Assembly (NCBI GenBank): GCA_965246745.1
Contig: OZ251980.1
Span: 1,240,001 to 1,304,000, forward strand
Direction: 5' to 3'
Length of the DNA: 64,000 bases
Source: JANXMY01 sp965246745
GTDB taxonomy: Bacteria; Armatimonadota; Armatimonadia; Armatimonadales; Capsulimonadaceae
Shown here piece by piece: positions 7,770 to 16,162 of the stretch (the stretch's first letter is position 1; every line of letters starts with the position of its first letter). Below the pieces are notes generated by a model, which was not told the DNA's origin, searched no databases, and saw only the letters and a list, made by a program, of their open reading frames with translations. Position numbers and translations under genes: made by a program.

Positions 7770-8765
7770 CTAACCCGTGTCGCCCGGCGCGAATTGAACA
7801 GTCAGCATGGTTTCCGGCGGCACCTCCTCTCCGTTGATTTGGGACACCAGCAGCGACACGGCGGTATGCGCCACAATCGCCCAGGGCATCTGCACCGAAG
7901 TGACCTGCCGGGCCAGACGGTACGTCGGCGAAATGCCGTCAAAGCCGGCTACCGCCAGCTCCTGCGGGACCCGCACCCCCTGCCGGTCGCATTCTTCCAG
8001 CAGCGTGTACGCTAAAATATCGTTCCAGCAGACAGCGGCGGTCGGTCCGCCGCTGCCGGCCGGGGTCCACCCGCCGGCGAACGGAGCCGCGCTGCCGGCG
8101 GCGGGCAGGCCGCGCCAGTCCACGGGAACCGCCTGCACCGCCAGGCCGTCCGCTTCCGCCTGCGCTTTGAAGCCCTGCCAGCGGCGCTCCGCCGAGACAT
8201 GCTGCTGACTGCTGGTATAAAACACCGCCCGCCGGTGCCCCTGCGTCCGCAGGTGCCGGGCCAGCAGACCGCCCGCTTCCACATCGTCCACCACCACCGA
8301 CGGCAGGCCCGCCACAGCGTCCGCCACCGACACCGTCGGCAGCTCGCTTTGCTGCAAGCGCCCGACCAGCGGATCGTCGGGCGGGGCCAGGAGGATCAGG
8401 CCGTCAATCTGCCCGCTCACCAGCTCGCCGTAAATATCGTCCACCGAGCGCCCGCGAAATGTGCCGTGCATCAGCAGGTCTTTGGCCTGGCTTTCGCAGC
8501 CGCTTTGCAGGCCGTAGGCGATTTCCGCCGTGAACGGCGACCGCAGCGGGGTGAAGCCGTAGCCGCTGTAGAACCCGACAATATCGGTGCGTCGCCGCCG
8601 CAGCGACCGGGCGACCGCGTGCGGCCGGTAGTTGAGCTGACGCGCCGCCGAAAAAATCCGTTCGCGGGTCGCCGGGGCGGCGGCCCGGCTTTTGCCGTTG
8701 AGCACGTCGGAAACGGTCATGGCGGACACGTTGCAGGCCAGGGCGATGTCTTTCAAGGTTGTCAT
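7770..8765 (-). CDS. LacI-family transcriptional regulator
   Basis: A 331-residue regulator. The N-terminal helix-turn-helix (TLKDIALACNVSAMTVSDVL, residues 3-22) and hinge helix (YRPHAVARSLRRRRTDIVGF) are complete, followed by a periplasmic-binding-like sugar sensor domain ending in GFDGISPTYRLARQVTSVQMP. It lies divergent from the fucose-isomerase-like gene with back-to-back sigma70-type promoters between them and is therefore the likely local repressor of that gene and of the downstream pseudopilin. The effector is probably a sugar or sugar acid of the same pathway. Confidence 0.92.
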   Translation of the reverse strand: MTTLKDIALACNVSAMTVSDVLNGKSRAAAPATRERIFSAARQLNYRPHAVARSLRRRRTDIVGFYSGYGFTPLRSPFTAEIAYGLQSGCESQAKDLLMHGTFRGRSVDDIYGELVSGQIDGLILLAPPDDPLVGRLQQSELPTVSVADAVAGLPSVVVDDVEAGGLLARHLRTQGHRRAVFYTSSQQHVSAERRWQGFKAQAEADGLAVQAVPVDWRGLPAAGSAAPFAGGWTPAGSGGPTAAVCWNDILAYTLLEECDRQGVRVPQELAVAGFDGISPTYRLARQVTSVQMPWAIVAHTAVSLLVSQINGEEVPPETMLTVQFAPGDTG

Positions 8766-8804
8766 AGCGCGTGTTTCACGGAGGCGTATCGTTAAGGTAA
8801 GTCA

Positions 8805-8833
8805 AGTGTACCATAGATGGCATTGCTTGTCAA
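8805..8833 (-). promoter_or_regulatory. Sigma70-type promoter of the LacI-family gene
   Basis: On the minus strand TTGACA (8833-8828), a 17-nt spacer and TACACT (8810-8805). The -35 box overlaps the perfect palindrome GCTTGTCAAGC (8825-8835), a possible regulator site. Confidence 0.6.
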
Positions 8834-8862
8834 GCGCAATTTTTTTTCGCCGCGCTTTTTTC

Positions 8863-8891
8863 TTGACAATCCCCCACCCGTGCTTTATACT
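8863..8891 (+). promoter_or_regulatory. Consensus sigma70-type promoter of the isomerase gene
   Basis: TTGACA (8863-8868), 17-nt spacer, TATACT (8886-8891). The expected transcript has a leader of about 145 nt that contains a GGCCCA/TGGGCC hairpin at 8938-8961. Confidence 0.75.
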
Positions 8892-9044
8892 AACAGAAAA
8901 GATGCCGTGCGGCGGCTTTAAAGATCAGCCCAGGCTCGGCCCAGGATTGAATTGTTGGGCCGCCGCTGCCGCCAATCAAGCTGCCGATTGAAACTTATTG
9001 CTTCTCACTTCCCATTCATCACTTCATACAAAGGACTTTTTCCC

Positions 9045-10652
9045 ATGACCCCCACCAAAGAAGTCGTTTTGATCGCCAGCGGCGACCTGCGCTTGGCGGC
9101 CAACCAAGCCTGCGAAGCCGCGCAGGCGGCGATGGAAGCGCAGCTTTCGGCGGCGCTCGCCAAAGAAGGCTGGACCGTGAAGCGCGGGCACGCCTACGAC
9201 CCCGTGAAAGAACACAGCTTTATTGACGGCCAAAAATACGGCATGGAAGTGTTTCTCGGAATTGACCCGCACGCGCCTTTGATTGTCGCCGAAGCGGTCT
9301 GGCAGTATTCGCATCACGTCCTTCCCGGCCTGATGACCCATCAAGGGCCGATTTTGACCGTCGCCAACTGGAGCGGGCAGTGGCCGGGGCTGGTCGGAAT
9401 GCTGAATTTAAACGGCTCGCTGACCAAAGCCGGGGTGAAGTACTCGACCCTGTGGAGCGAAGACTTCACCGACCCGTTTTTCGTCAACGGCCTGCGGGCA
9501 TGGCTGCGCGACGGCACGGTGCGGCACAACAAAAGCCATGTCCGGCCCTACGACGAAACCGAAGCGCCGGAAGGCAGCACAGCGGTCGGGCACGAGTTCG
9601 CGGCGGCGCTGCTGCACCGCAAAGCCATTCTCGGGGTGTTCGACGAAGGCTGTATGGGCATGTACAACGCGATCATCCCCGATGAGCTGCTGCACAAAAC
9701 AGGGGTTTACAAAGAGCGTCTCAGCCAGTCGGCCTTGTACGCCAAAATGCAGACCGTGGCGGAAACCGACAGCCGCCGCGTCTTGGACTGGCTGAACAGC
9801 GCCGGCCTGCAATTCGCGTTCGGCCCCGACGACGCCGTAGATTTAACCGAAGCGCAGGTGCTGGCCCAGTGCCGGATGTACATTGCGGCGGTGCGGATGG
9901 CCGACGAGTTCGGCTGCGCGGCGGTCGGCATTCAGTACCAGCAAGGGCTGAAAGACCTCGCCCCGGCGTCGGACCTGGCCGAGGGCCTGCTCAACAATGT
10001 CGAGCGCCCCCCAGTGCACCGCGAAAGCGACGGCGCGGAGCTGTATGCGGGCCGGGCGCTGCCGTGCTTCAACGAAGTGGACGAATGCGCGGGGCTGGAC
10101 GCGCTGGTCACGAACCGCTTGTGGCGGCGGCTCGGGTGGCCGCCGGAAACGACGCTGCACGACCTGCGCTGGGGGCGGCAGTACACCGGCGGCGGCCTGG
10201 ATGCGTATGTGTGGGTGTTTGAGATTTCCGGCGCAGTTCCCCCCGCCCATTTCGCCGGCGGCTATCTCGGGGCCAGCAGCGAGCGGCAGCCGCCGATGTA
10301 TTTTCGCCTCGGCGGCGGCACGATCAAAGGGGTCTCGAAGCCCGGCTGGGTGGTCTGGAGCCGCGTGTTTGTGGCCGACGGCCGGCTGAAGTGCGATCTG
10401 GGCCTTGCCGAGTCGGTGGCGCTGCCGACCGCCGAGACCGAAGATCGCTGGGCGCAGACCACCCCGCAGTGGCCGATCATGCACGCCGTGTTGCAGGGCA
10501 TCTCGCGCGACCAGATGATGGCCCGCCATAAAGCCAACCATATTCAAGTCGTCTACGCCCCAAGCAGGGACGCCGCCGCGCACGGCCTGTACGCCAAAGC
10601 CGCCGCCTTTCAAGCGCTGGGATTGGAAGTCTCGCTGTGCGGCGAGATCTAG
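9045..10652 (+). CDS. L-fucose isomerase-family sugar isomerase
   Basis: A 535-residue protein of the L-fucose/L-arabinose isomerase fold, which interconverts aldoses and ketoses with a divalent metal. Recognisable segments are VANWSGQWPGLVGML, LGVFDEGCMGMYNAIIPDEL (the Glu/Asp metal and catalytic region), LPCFNEVDECAGLDAL and the C-terminal ARHKANHIQVVYA. The length is slightly below that of E. coli FucI (about 590). The start at 9045 is preferred because AAGGAC lies upstream and the protein begins with a beta strand there; the in-frame ATG at 8952 would add an unrelated peptide. Context (LacI regulator, sugar-acid genes downstream) supports deoxy-sugar use. The substrate could be L-fucose, L-rhamnose-like or another 6-deoxy sugar. 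Confidence 0.8.
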   Translation: MTPTKEVVLIASGDLRLAANQACEAAQAAMEAQLSAALAKEGWTVKRGHAYDPVKEHSFIDGQKYGMEVFLGIDPHAPLIVAEAVWQYSHHVLPGLMTHQGPILTVANWSGQWPGLVGMLNLNGSLTKAGVKYSTLWSEDFTDPFFVNGLRAWLRDGTVRHNKSHVRPYDETEAPEGSTAVGHEFAAALLHRKAILGVFDEGCMGMYNAIIPDELLHKTGVYKERLSQSALYAKMQTVAETDSRRVLDWLNSAGLQFAFGPDDAVDLTEAQVLAQCRMYIAAVRMADEFGCAAVGIQYQQGLKDLAPASDLAEGLLNNVERPPVHRESDGAELYAGRALPCFNEVDECAGLDALVTNRLWRRLGWPPETTLHDLRWGRQYTGGGLDAYVWVFEISGAVPPAHFAGGYLGASSERQPPMYFRLGGGTIKGVSKPGWVVWSRVFVADGRLKCDLGLAESVALPTAETEDRWAQTTPQWPIMHAVLQGISRDQMMARHKANHIQVVYAPSRDAAAHGLYAKAAAFQALGLEVSLCGEI

Positions 10653-10687
10653 CAGCCCGAAACAGTTTTGTCTTCGAAAGGGCTGAG

Positions 10688-11362
10688 TCAGTTGCTGTGG
10701 CAGGCGGCGGGGTCTTCGGGGTTGGGGCAGAACCATTTGTCGGCGGGAAGCTGGGCAAGATAAAATTGGTCGAGCCGCAGGGACTTGGCATGGCCGTCCA
10801 TCAGGGCGATGTTGGCGCGGCCGTCGTGCCGCGCCGACGGGCGGGCATCAAAGAGATCGTTTAAATCGGCGTCCGGCGCGGTCAGCTTGTCAGCGTTCAA
10901 ACGGGGCGTCACGAGGTCATCGAGCCGCCCCAGCTCGCCGAGCATGACCGTCTGAGACGGCGCTCCGAACGCCGCCAGCGTTTGGGCCGGCGCGGGAGCA
11001 TCGGTCTGATCGGCAAACACCAGCTCATTCAGGCCGTAAGAGTTTTCCGCGCCCGCGCTGTCCGACGGGCACACGCGCACGCGCGGACTCGGCACATACG
11101 CCTCGATCTTGTCCGGCCACAGCACCACCGAACCGCCCCCGTCAAGTGAGGCCGTCGGCGGCAGGCGCTCGTCGGAGTCCTGCGCGTACAGCAAAACTCC
11201 CAGCGCAAGCTGCTTTTCGTTGGACAAGCACGCCGTCCGGCGGGCATTTTCGCGGACATGCTGAAACACGGGAAACAGCAGGGCGGCCAGCAGCGCGATG
11301 ACGGCGATCACGACCAGCAGCTCAATCAAAGTAAACCCGCCCTGCCGCACAAACTTTGTCAT
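10688..11362 (-). CDS. Second pseudopilin-like protein, H-x9-DG type
   Basis: A 224-residue protein beginning with a six-residue-leader prepilin signal (MTKFVRQGG, then FTLIELLVVIAVIALLAALL) and the segment RENARRTACLSNEKQLALG. The C-terminal part carries RHDGRANIALMDGHAKSL, the H-x9-DG motif. It starts 10 nt after the stop of the enolase-superfamily gene and is therefore in that transcript. It is shorter than the first pseudopilin and only the N-terminal third is closely similar. Confidence 0.85.
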   Translation of the reverse strand: MTKFVRQGGFTLIELLVVIAVIALLAALLFPVFQHVRENARRTACLSNEKQLALGVLLYAQDSDERLPPTASLDGGGSVVLWPDKIEAYVPSPRVRVCPSDSAGAENSYGLNELVFADQTDAPAPAQTLAAFGAPSQTVMLGELGRLDDLVTPRLNADKLTAPDADLNDLFDARPSARHDGRANIALMDGHAKSLRLDQFYLAQLPADKWFCPNPEDPAACHSN

Positions 11363-11372
11363 GCGGTGTCTT

Positions 11373-12551
11373 TCATGCCGGGTCGGGGGCGGCGTAGCGG
11401 CGCAGGGCGTCCATGTTCAGCTCAATCCCGAGGCCGGGCCGCTCGGGCAGAGGCAGAACCCCGTTTTTCAGAGTCAGGTCACTCGCCGCCAGCTCGCGGC
11501 GCAGGGGCGAGTCAGTCAGCGCGGCGGGCAGGTACTCGATAAACGGGCAGTTGACGGTTGCGGCGGCCAGGTGAGCGGACGCGGCGATGCCGATCTCGGT
11601 TTTCCAGCAGTGGGGCACAATCAAGCGGCCCCGGTCCTGAGCCATCTGGCAGACCCGGACGGCTTCGGTCAGGCCGCCGACCCGCCCGACATCCGGCTGG
11701 GCGACATCAATCTGTCCCCGGTCCAGCAGGTCCAAAAACTCAAAGCGCGTGTTGAGCCATTCCCCGGCGGCAATCCGCATCGGCGCATCCCGCGACAGCC
11801 GCGCGTAGCCGTCCAGATCGTCCGCCGGCAGCGGCGTCTCGACAAAAAACAGGTCTAAATCGGCCCACTGCCGCAGGGTCCGCAGCGCCCCTTTGGCATC
11901 CGGCCAGCGGTACTGCACATCCACCATCATCGCAAAGTCCGGCCCCGCCGCCTGCCGGCAGGCGGCGACAATCTCGGTCATCTGGTCGTCGGTCCCGCTC
12001 AGCCCGAGGTGCCGGTACGGCCCGGCCAGCGTGCATTCCATTTTGCCCGCCCGGTAGCCGTACTCGCGCACTTTTTCGGCCCACGCCACCAGCGAATCGC
12101 CGTATTCTTTGACCGTCGCGCCGTTCGGCTGGAGCGACGCATACGGGACAATATGGTCTCGGTGCGCCCCGCCGAGCAGCTTGTACACGGGCAAGTCCAA
12201 AGCCTTGCCTTTGATGTCCCACAGCGCCATGTCAATCGCGCCCAGGGCGCAGACCACCGCCCCGCGCCGCCCGCTCATGGCCGTGTAAGTGTACAGGGTT
12301 TCCCAGATCGCGCCGGTGTCCATCGGGTCCCGCCCGATGAGAAGCTCGCGCATGCCCATCGCCATCGTGTGGCTGCCGGGGGACTCAATCGCGGCTTTCG
12401 CCAGCCACGGGCCGGTATCGGTTTCGCCGACGCCGGAAATGCCGGCGTCGGTGTGGACCAATACCACCAAGTCGTCCTGCGACGACGACGTGGCATCTTC
12501 GCGCAGGCCCGGCGCGACCAGCACATGACATTCAATGTCGGTAATTTTCAT
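11373..12551 (-). CDS. Enolase-superfamily (mandelate racemase-like) sugar-acid dehydratase
   Basis: A 392-residue enolase-superfamily protein with capping domain and TIM barrel. Metal ligands are Asp211 (MMVDVQYRW), Glu238 (FFVETPL) and Glu264 (AAGEW). An Asp287/His314 pair (AQPDVGR and VPHCWK) matches the catalytic dyad of the mandelate-racemase subgroup, whose members mostly dehydrate sugar acids to 2-keto-3-deoxy acids. Together with the divergent SDR-FAH-SMP-30 operon this fits an L-fuconate or L-rhamnonate dehydratase. It is shorter than characterised L-fuconate dehydratases (about 440), so substrate assignment is tentative. A near-consensus promoter lies upstream. Confidence 0.8.
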   Translation of the reverse strand: MKITDIECHVLVAPGLREDATSSSQDDLVVLVHTDAGISGVGETDTGPWLAKAAIESPGSHTMAMGMRELLIGRDPMDTGAIWETLYTYTAMSGRRGAVVCALGAIDMALWDIKGKALDLPVYKLLGGAHRDHIVPYASLQPNGATVKEYGDSLVAWAEKVREYGYRAGKMECTLAGPYRHLGLSGTDDQMTEIVAACRQAAGPDFAMMVDVQYRWPDAKGALRTLRQWADLDLFFVETPLPADDLDGYARLSRDAPMRIAAGEWLNTRFEFLDLLDRGQIDVAQPDVGRVGGLTEAVRVCQMAQDRGRLIVPHCWKTEIGIAASAHLAAATVNCPFIEYLPAALTDSPLRRELAASDLTLKNGVLPLPERPGLGIELNMDALRRYAAPDPA

Positions 12552-12559
12552 GGTGCCCA

Positions 12560-12588
12560 GTTATAGCATAGGCGGGTTTGTTTGTCAA
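12560..12588 (-). promoter_or_regulatory. Sigma70-type promoter of the dehydratase gene
   Basis: On the minus strand TTGACA (12588-12583), a 17-nt spacer and TATAAC (12565-12560). The -10 is only 9 nt from the ATG at 12551, so the transcript should have almost no leader. Confidence 0.7.
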
Positions 12589-12648
12589 GAACGGGCGGAC
12601 GCTTAGGAGCAGTTATGAGGTAAAATGGGAAAACGGAGGGCGGAAGCC

Positions 12649-13401
12649 ATGTTTCGATTGGACGGGAAAACAGCCCTGGTCACCGGAAGCGGCTCGGGCA
12701 TCGGCGAGGCCGTCGCCGCCGCGCTGGCCGGCGCGGGGGCGTTCGTCTGGGTCGCCGACCGGGACGAAGCGGCGGGGCGGCGGGTCGCAGACGCCGTCGG
12801 CGGGGCGTTTGTTCTGTGCGATGTGGCAAGCGAAGCGTCGTGCCGGGCGGCAGTTCAATCGCTGCTGGACGCCCACGGGCAGTGCGACATTTTGGTCAAC
12901 AACGCCGGCATCGGGCATGTCGGCACGGCGCTGACCACGACCGAAGCCGATCTCGACCGCCTATACGCAGTCAATGTCAAAGGCGTCTTGTTCTGCTCGC
13001 AGGCGGTCCTGCCCGGCATGATCGCCCGGCGCAGCGGCTCGGTTGTCAATTTGGCGTCCATCGGCGGCATTGTCGGCATTCGGGATCGCCTCGCCTACTG
13101 CGCCACCAAGTTCGCCGTGGTCGGCTTGACCAAAAGCATGGCATTGGACCACGCCGAAGACGGCGTCCGGGTCAACTGCCTGTGTCCGGGCCGGGTGGAA
13201 ACACCGTTTGTGTCGGCCCGATTGAAAGAGTACTCCGACCCGGCGGCGGCGTATGCCGAAATGGCAAGGACGCAGGCGGTCGGGCGCATGGCCCGCCCCG
13301 AGGAAATCGCCGCCGCCGCGCTGTACCTGGCCGCCGACGAATCGGCGTTTGTCACCGGCAGCGCATTGATTATAGACGGCGGCTGGAGCGCCGGAAAGTA
13401 G
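12649..13401 (+). CDS. SDR-family dehydrogenase, candidate 2-keto-3-deoxy-sugar-acid dehydrogenase
   Basis: A 250-residue classical short-chain dehydrogenase: TGSGSGIG cofactor loop (12-19), NNAG (84-87), catalytic Ser137, Tyr150 and Lys154 (LAYCATK). Acidic residues after beta-2 (VADRDE, 36-40) indicate NAD rather than NADP. The start at 12649 is chosen because GGAGG lies 8 nt upstream. Members beside FAH-family and SMP-30 genes oxidise 2-keto-3-deoxy-L-fuconate or L-rhamnonate at C4, and that is the role inferred here. First gene of a three-gene operon. Confidence 0.82.
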   Translation: MFRLDGKTALVTGSGSGIGEAVAAALAGAGAFVWVADRDEAAGRRVADAVGGAFVLCDVASEASCRAAVQSLLDAHGQCDILVNNAGIGHVGTALTTTEADLDRLYAVNVKGVLFCSQAVLPGMIARRSGSVVNLASIGGIVGIRDRLAYCATKFAVVGLTKSMALDHAEDGVRVNCLCPGRVETPFVSARLKEYSDPAAAYAEMARTQAVGRMARPEEIAAAALYLAADESAFVTGSALIIDGGWSAGK

Positions 13402-13407
13402 AACCCT

Positions 13408-14205
13408 ATGAAAATTATTCGCTGCCAAGACCGCGCCGGGCGTACCTTTTATGCGTCCGAAGCCGGCCCCGAGAGATACAAAGAGATTGACGGGGATATT
13501 TTCGGACAGTTCTCGGAAACCGAGCGCGACGCCGATGTGCAGGCGCTTTTAACCCCGGTCGCGCCGCCGCTGATCATTGGGATTGGACTGAATTATCGCC
13601 GCCATGCCGAAGAGCTGGGCGCGAAAATCCCGGAGTACCCGGTCGTTTTTTATAAAAGCATCCGCGCGGCGCTGGCCCCCGGCGCTCCGATTGTGCTGCC
13701 GCGCCAAGTGGAAAAAGCCGACTACGAGTGCGAGCTGGCCGTGGTTATCGGACGCGACTGCAAAAATGTCCCGAAAGCCGAAGCATTAAGCTATGTGCTC
13801 GGCTACACGGCGGCCAACGATGTCAGCGCTCGCGACTGGCAGATCGAGCGCGGCGGCAGCCAGTGGGGCTACGGCAAAAGCTTTGACACATTCGCCCCGC
13901 TCGGCCCGTGCCTGGTCACGGCGGACCAAATCCCCGATCCCGGCCTGCTGCGCCTCCGCACGGTCCTGAACGGCGAAACCATGCAGGACTGGACCACCGA
14001 CGACTTGATTTTTGATGTCCCGACGCTCATCGAGTTCTTAAGCGCCGGCGCGACCCTGCCTGCCGGGACGGTCATACTCACGGGAACCCCGCAGGGGGTC
14101 GGCATGGCCCGCACCCCGCCGCGCTGGCTTTGCCCCGGCGACACGGTGACGGTGGAGATAGACGGCATCGGCTCGCTCACAAACCCCGTGGAGGCCGCCC
14201 CATGA
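13408..14205 (+). CDS. Fumarylacetoacetate hydrolase-family protein, candidate diketo-deoxy-sugar-acid hydrolase
   Basis: A 265-residue FAH-fold enzyme. Family signatures are GLNYRRHAEE with His66, the metal ligands Glu107 and Glu109 (DYECELAVVIGR) and Asp138 (AANDVSARD), then GTPQGVG near the C-terminus. In sugar-acid operons this family cleaves 2,4-diketo-3-deoxy acids to pyruvate plus lactate or glycolate; here it would act directly after the SDR. It begins 6 nt after the SDR stop and overlaps the next gene by 4 nt (ATGA), so the three are one operon. Confidence 0.85.
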   Translation: MKIIRCQDRAGRTFYASEAGPERYKEIDGDIFGQFSETERDADVQALLTPVAPPLIIGIGLNYRRHAEELGAKIPEYPVVFYKSIRAALAPGAPIVLPRQVEKADYECELAVVIGRDCKNVPKAEALSYVLGYTAANDVSARDWQIERGGSQWGYGKSFDTFAPLGPCLVTADQIPDPGLLRLRTVLNGETMQDWTTDDLIFDVPTLIEFLSAGATLPAGTVILTGTPQGVGMARTPPRWLCPGDTVTVEIDGIGSLTNPVEAAP

Positions 14206-15050
14206 GCGCTCCGATCTACGCGTCGCCCGAGACCGTCACGATCCACGGCTCGGGTTTAGACCATCCCGAAGGAGTCTGCATCGGTCCCGACGGCACGCTG
14301 TACGCCGGGGGCGAAGCGGGGCAGCTTTACAAGATCGCCCCGGACGGCACGCAGTCGCAGTACGCGTGTACCGATGGCTTTCTGCTCGGGATCGCTTTAG
14401 ACGGCGGCGGGGCCATCCATGCCTGCGACACCGTTCCGCCCGCCGTCGTCTGCATCACGCCGGACGGCGCGGCGCGGGTGCGGTCGCGGGGCACGGCGGA
14501 CCGCCCGTTCGTCTACCCGAACTTCCCGGTCTTCGATGCCGCCGGCAATTTGTTTGTTTCCGACTCCGGCGACTACTGGAGCGACCTCGGCACCGGCGCG
14601 GTGTTTGTGATCCGGCCCGACGACACGACCGAGCTGTTTCACGCCGGCCCGTTTCGCTTTGCCAACGGCCTCGCCCTTGACCCGGCGGGCGAATGGCTGT
14701 ACGTCGTGCAGAGCCGCGCCGCAAATGTCGTCCGCATCCCGCTGGCCGCGCCGAACGGCCCGATAGAAATCACCCATACTCTGCCCGAGTTTTCCGTGCC
14801 CGACGGCCTCGCGTTCGCCGCCGACGGCCGCCTGGTCATCTCGTGCTACCGCCCCGACATTGTGTATCTCGGCCACCCCGACGGCACGGTCGAAGTATTG
14901 ATTGAAGACCGTACCGCCGAGTTCCTCAGCCGCCCCGCCAACGCCGCCCTGCACGGCGGGCGCTTGTACCTCTCGAACCTCGGCGGCTGGCATCTGTCGT
15001 CTATTGCGACCGATCTGCCGCCCGCACCTCTGCACCGGCCCTTGCTGTAA
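14202..15050 (+). CDS. SMP-30/gluconolactonase-family sugar lactonase
   Basis: A 282-residue six-bladed propeller of the SMP-30/Gnl/LRE family. Typical segments are LDHPEGVCIGPDGTLYAGGE near the N-terminus, DSGDYW and FRFANGLALDPAGEWLYVVQS, and VPDGLAFAADGRLVIS; these hold the Glu, Asn and Asp residues that bind the single Ca or Zn ion. Its expected reaction is opening of an aldonolactone. The start lies in the ATGA overlap with the FAH gene; longer N-terminal readings run inside that gene. Third gene of the operon, completing a lactonase-dehydratase-dehydrogenase-hydrolase set. Confidence 0.85.
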   Translation: MSAPIYASPETVTIHGSGLDHPEGVCIGPDGTLYAGGEAGQLYKIAPDGTQSQYACTDGFLLGIALDGGGAIHACDTVPPAVVCITPDGAARVRSRGTADRPFVYPNFPVFDAAGNLFVSDSGDYWSDLGTGAVFVIRPDDTTELFHAGPFRFANGLALDPAGEWLYVVQSRAANVVRIPLAAPNGPIEITHTLPEFSVPDGLAFAADGRLVISCYRPDIVYLGHPDGTVEVLIEDRTAEFLSRPANAALHGGRLYLSNLGGWHLSSIATDLPPAPLHRPLL

Positions 15051-15085
15051 CAAAAGCCGATTCGCCGCCCATTCAAGGAAACACT

Positions 15086-16162
15086 GTGCTGACTGACGAT
15101 CCAAACTTCGTTTCCGGGGAGCCGCAGACCCCGGCATCGTTCGGCGTTCGCGCTTTGGCACGGCTGGCCGACCTTGCCGTGATCGGAATTGCCGAAATCC
15201 TGCTGCTGTGCTTGTTTGCACTGCTGAATGCGTCAGGGCTGCCGGCGACCCGGCTGAGCGTCGCGCTGGGAGCGCTGTTTGTGCTGCTGAACCTTGCCTA
15301 TTTTACGCTGGGCACAAGCGAAGGGAGGCAAACGCTGGGGCACCGGCTGGCCCGTCTGCGGGTGGAAGCGCTGAAAGAACCCACGGTCGGCATTGCTCGC
15401 GCATTCAGGCGAAGCTGCGTGGACTTGATGTGCCTCGGGCTGACAGGCTATGGAATCGGTTATCTCGGCTACCTGCCGATTGCGGTCACCCCGGCAAAAC
15501 GTGCGCTGCATGATCTCGCGGCAGGCACCCGCGTTGCTTCGGCAGGGCCGCCGCGCTATGCTGCGCTCGGCATTGGGGCGGCTGCCTCTTTGCTCGTGCC
15601 GATTGTCGGCGTTTTTTTCCTCATCCGGCCTTTTTTCCTGCAAGGCTTTTACATGCCTTCCCCAAGCATGGTCCCGACCATTACGCAAGCCGACCATTTT
15701 CTTGTCAACAAAGCGGCCTATCGGCAGCGAAGCCCGCAGCGCGGCGATATTGTCGCCTTTGATGTGCCGCCGGCAGTTGTCCGGCAGTTTCCGGAAATGG
15801 CCGGCTCTCAGTTTGTAAAGCGGATTGTCGGTCTGCCCGGCGATGAACTGCGTCTGGCGGGCGGCCATGTCTTCTTTTATGGCCGGCCCCGCCCGCTTTC
15901 CGAGCCGTATCTTGGTCGCGGCTACGCACGGGATTTGCCGCAGCCGGAGGGCGGCGAGCAGGATGACTGGGTGGAGCAACGCCGCGCCTCACTGACACGG
16001 CATGGGGGCAAGTGGTGGATTCACGTCCCGCCCGGCCAGTATTTCGTGCTGGGCGACAACCGAAACAACAGCAACGACTCGCATACTTGGGGCTTTCTGC
16101 CGCGCCGCAGCATCGCCGGGAAAGCGGTTCTGCTGTATGGTCCGAGATTCCAAAATCTTTAA
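15086..16162 (+). CDS. RDD-domain/signal peptidase I fusion protein
   Basis: A 358-residue membrane protein with two parts. Residues about 15-150 are an RDD domain (VRALARLADL..., LGHRLARLRV, KRALHDLAAGTRV) with several membrane helices. After another helix (about 160-182) residues 188-358 form a complete type I signal peptidase: catalytic Ser194 in MPSPSMVPT, Lys245 in FVKRIVGLPGD, and box E GDNRNNSNDSHTWGF (323-337). It should cleave signal peptides at the outer face of the inner membrane. The start is GTG at 15086 with AAGGA 6-10 nt upstream, as no ATG precedes the catalytic part. RDD fused to a signal peptidase is unusual; the RDD part may replace the usual membrane anchor. Confidence 0.85.
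   Translation: MLTDDPNFVSGEPQTPASFGVRALARLADLAVIGIAEILLLCLFALLNASGLPATRLSVALGALFVLLNLAYFTLGTSEGRQTLGHRLARLRVEALKEPTVGIARAFRRSCVDLMCLGLTGYGIGYLGYLPIAVTPAKRALHDLAAGTRVASAGPPRYAALGIGAAASLLVPIVGVFFLIRPFFLQGFYMPSPSMVPTITQADHFLVNKAAYRQRSPQRGDIVAFDVPPAVVRQFPEMAGSQFVKRIVGLPGDELRLAGGHVFFYGRPRPLSEPYLGRGYARDLPQPEGGEQDDWVEQRRASLTRHGGKWWIHVPPGQYFVLGDNRNNSNDSHTWGFLPRRSIAGKAVLLYGPRFQNL

Noticed and set aside
10645..10650. AGATCT site as evidence against a BglII-like specificity
   Set aside because: A methylated host can carry its own recognition site; one occurrence says nothing about specificity.
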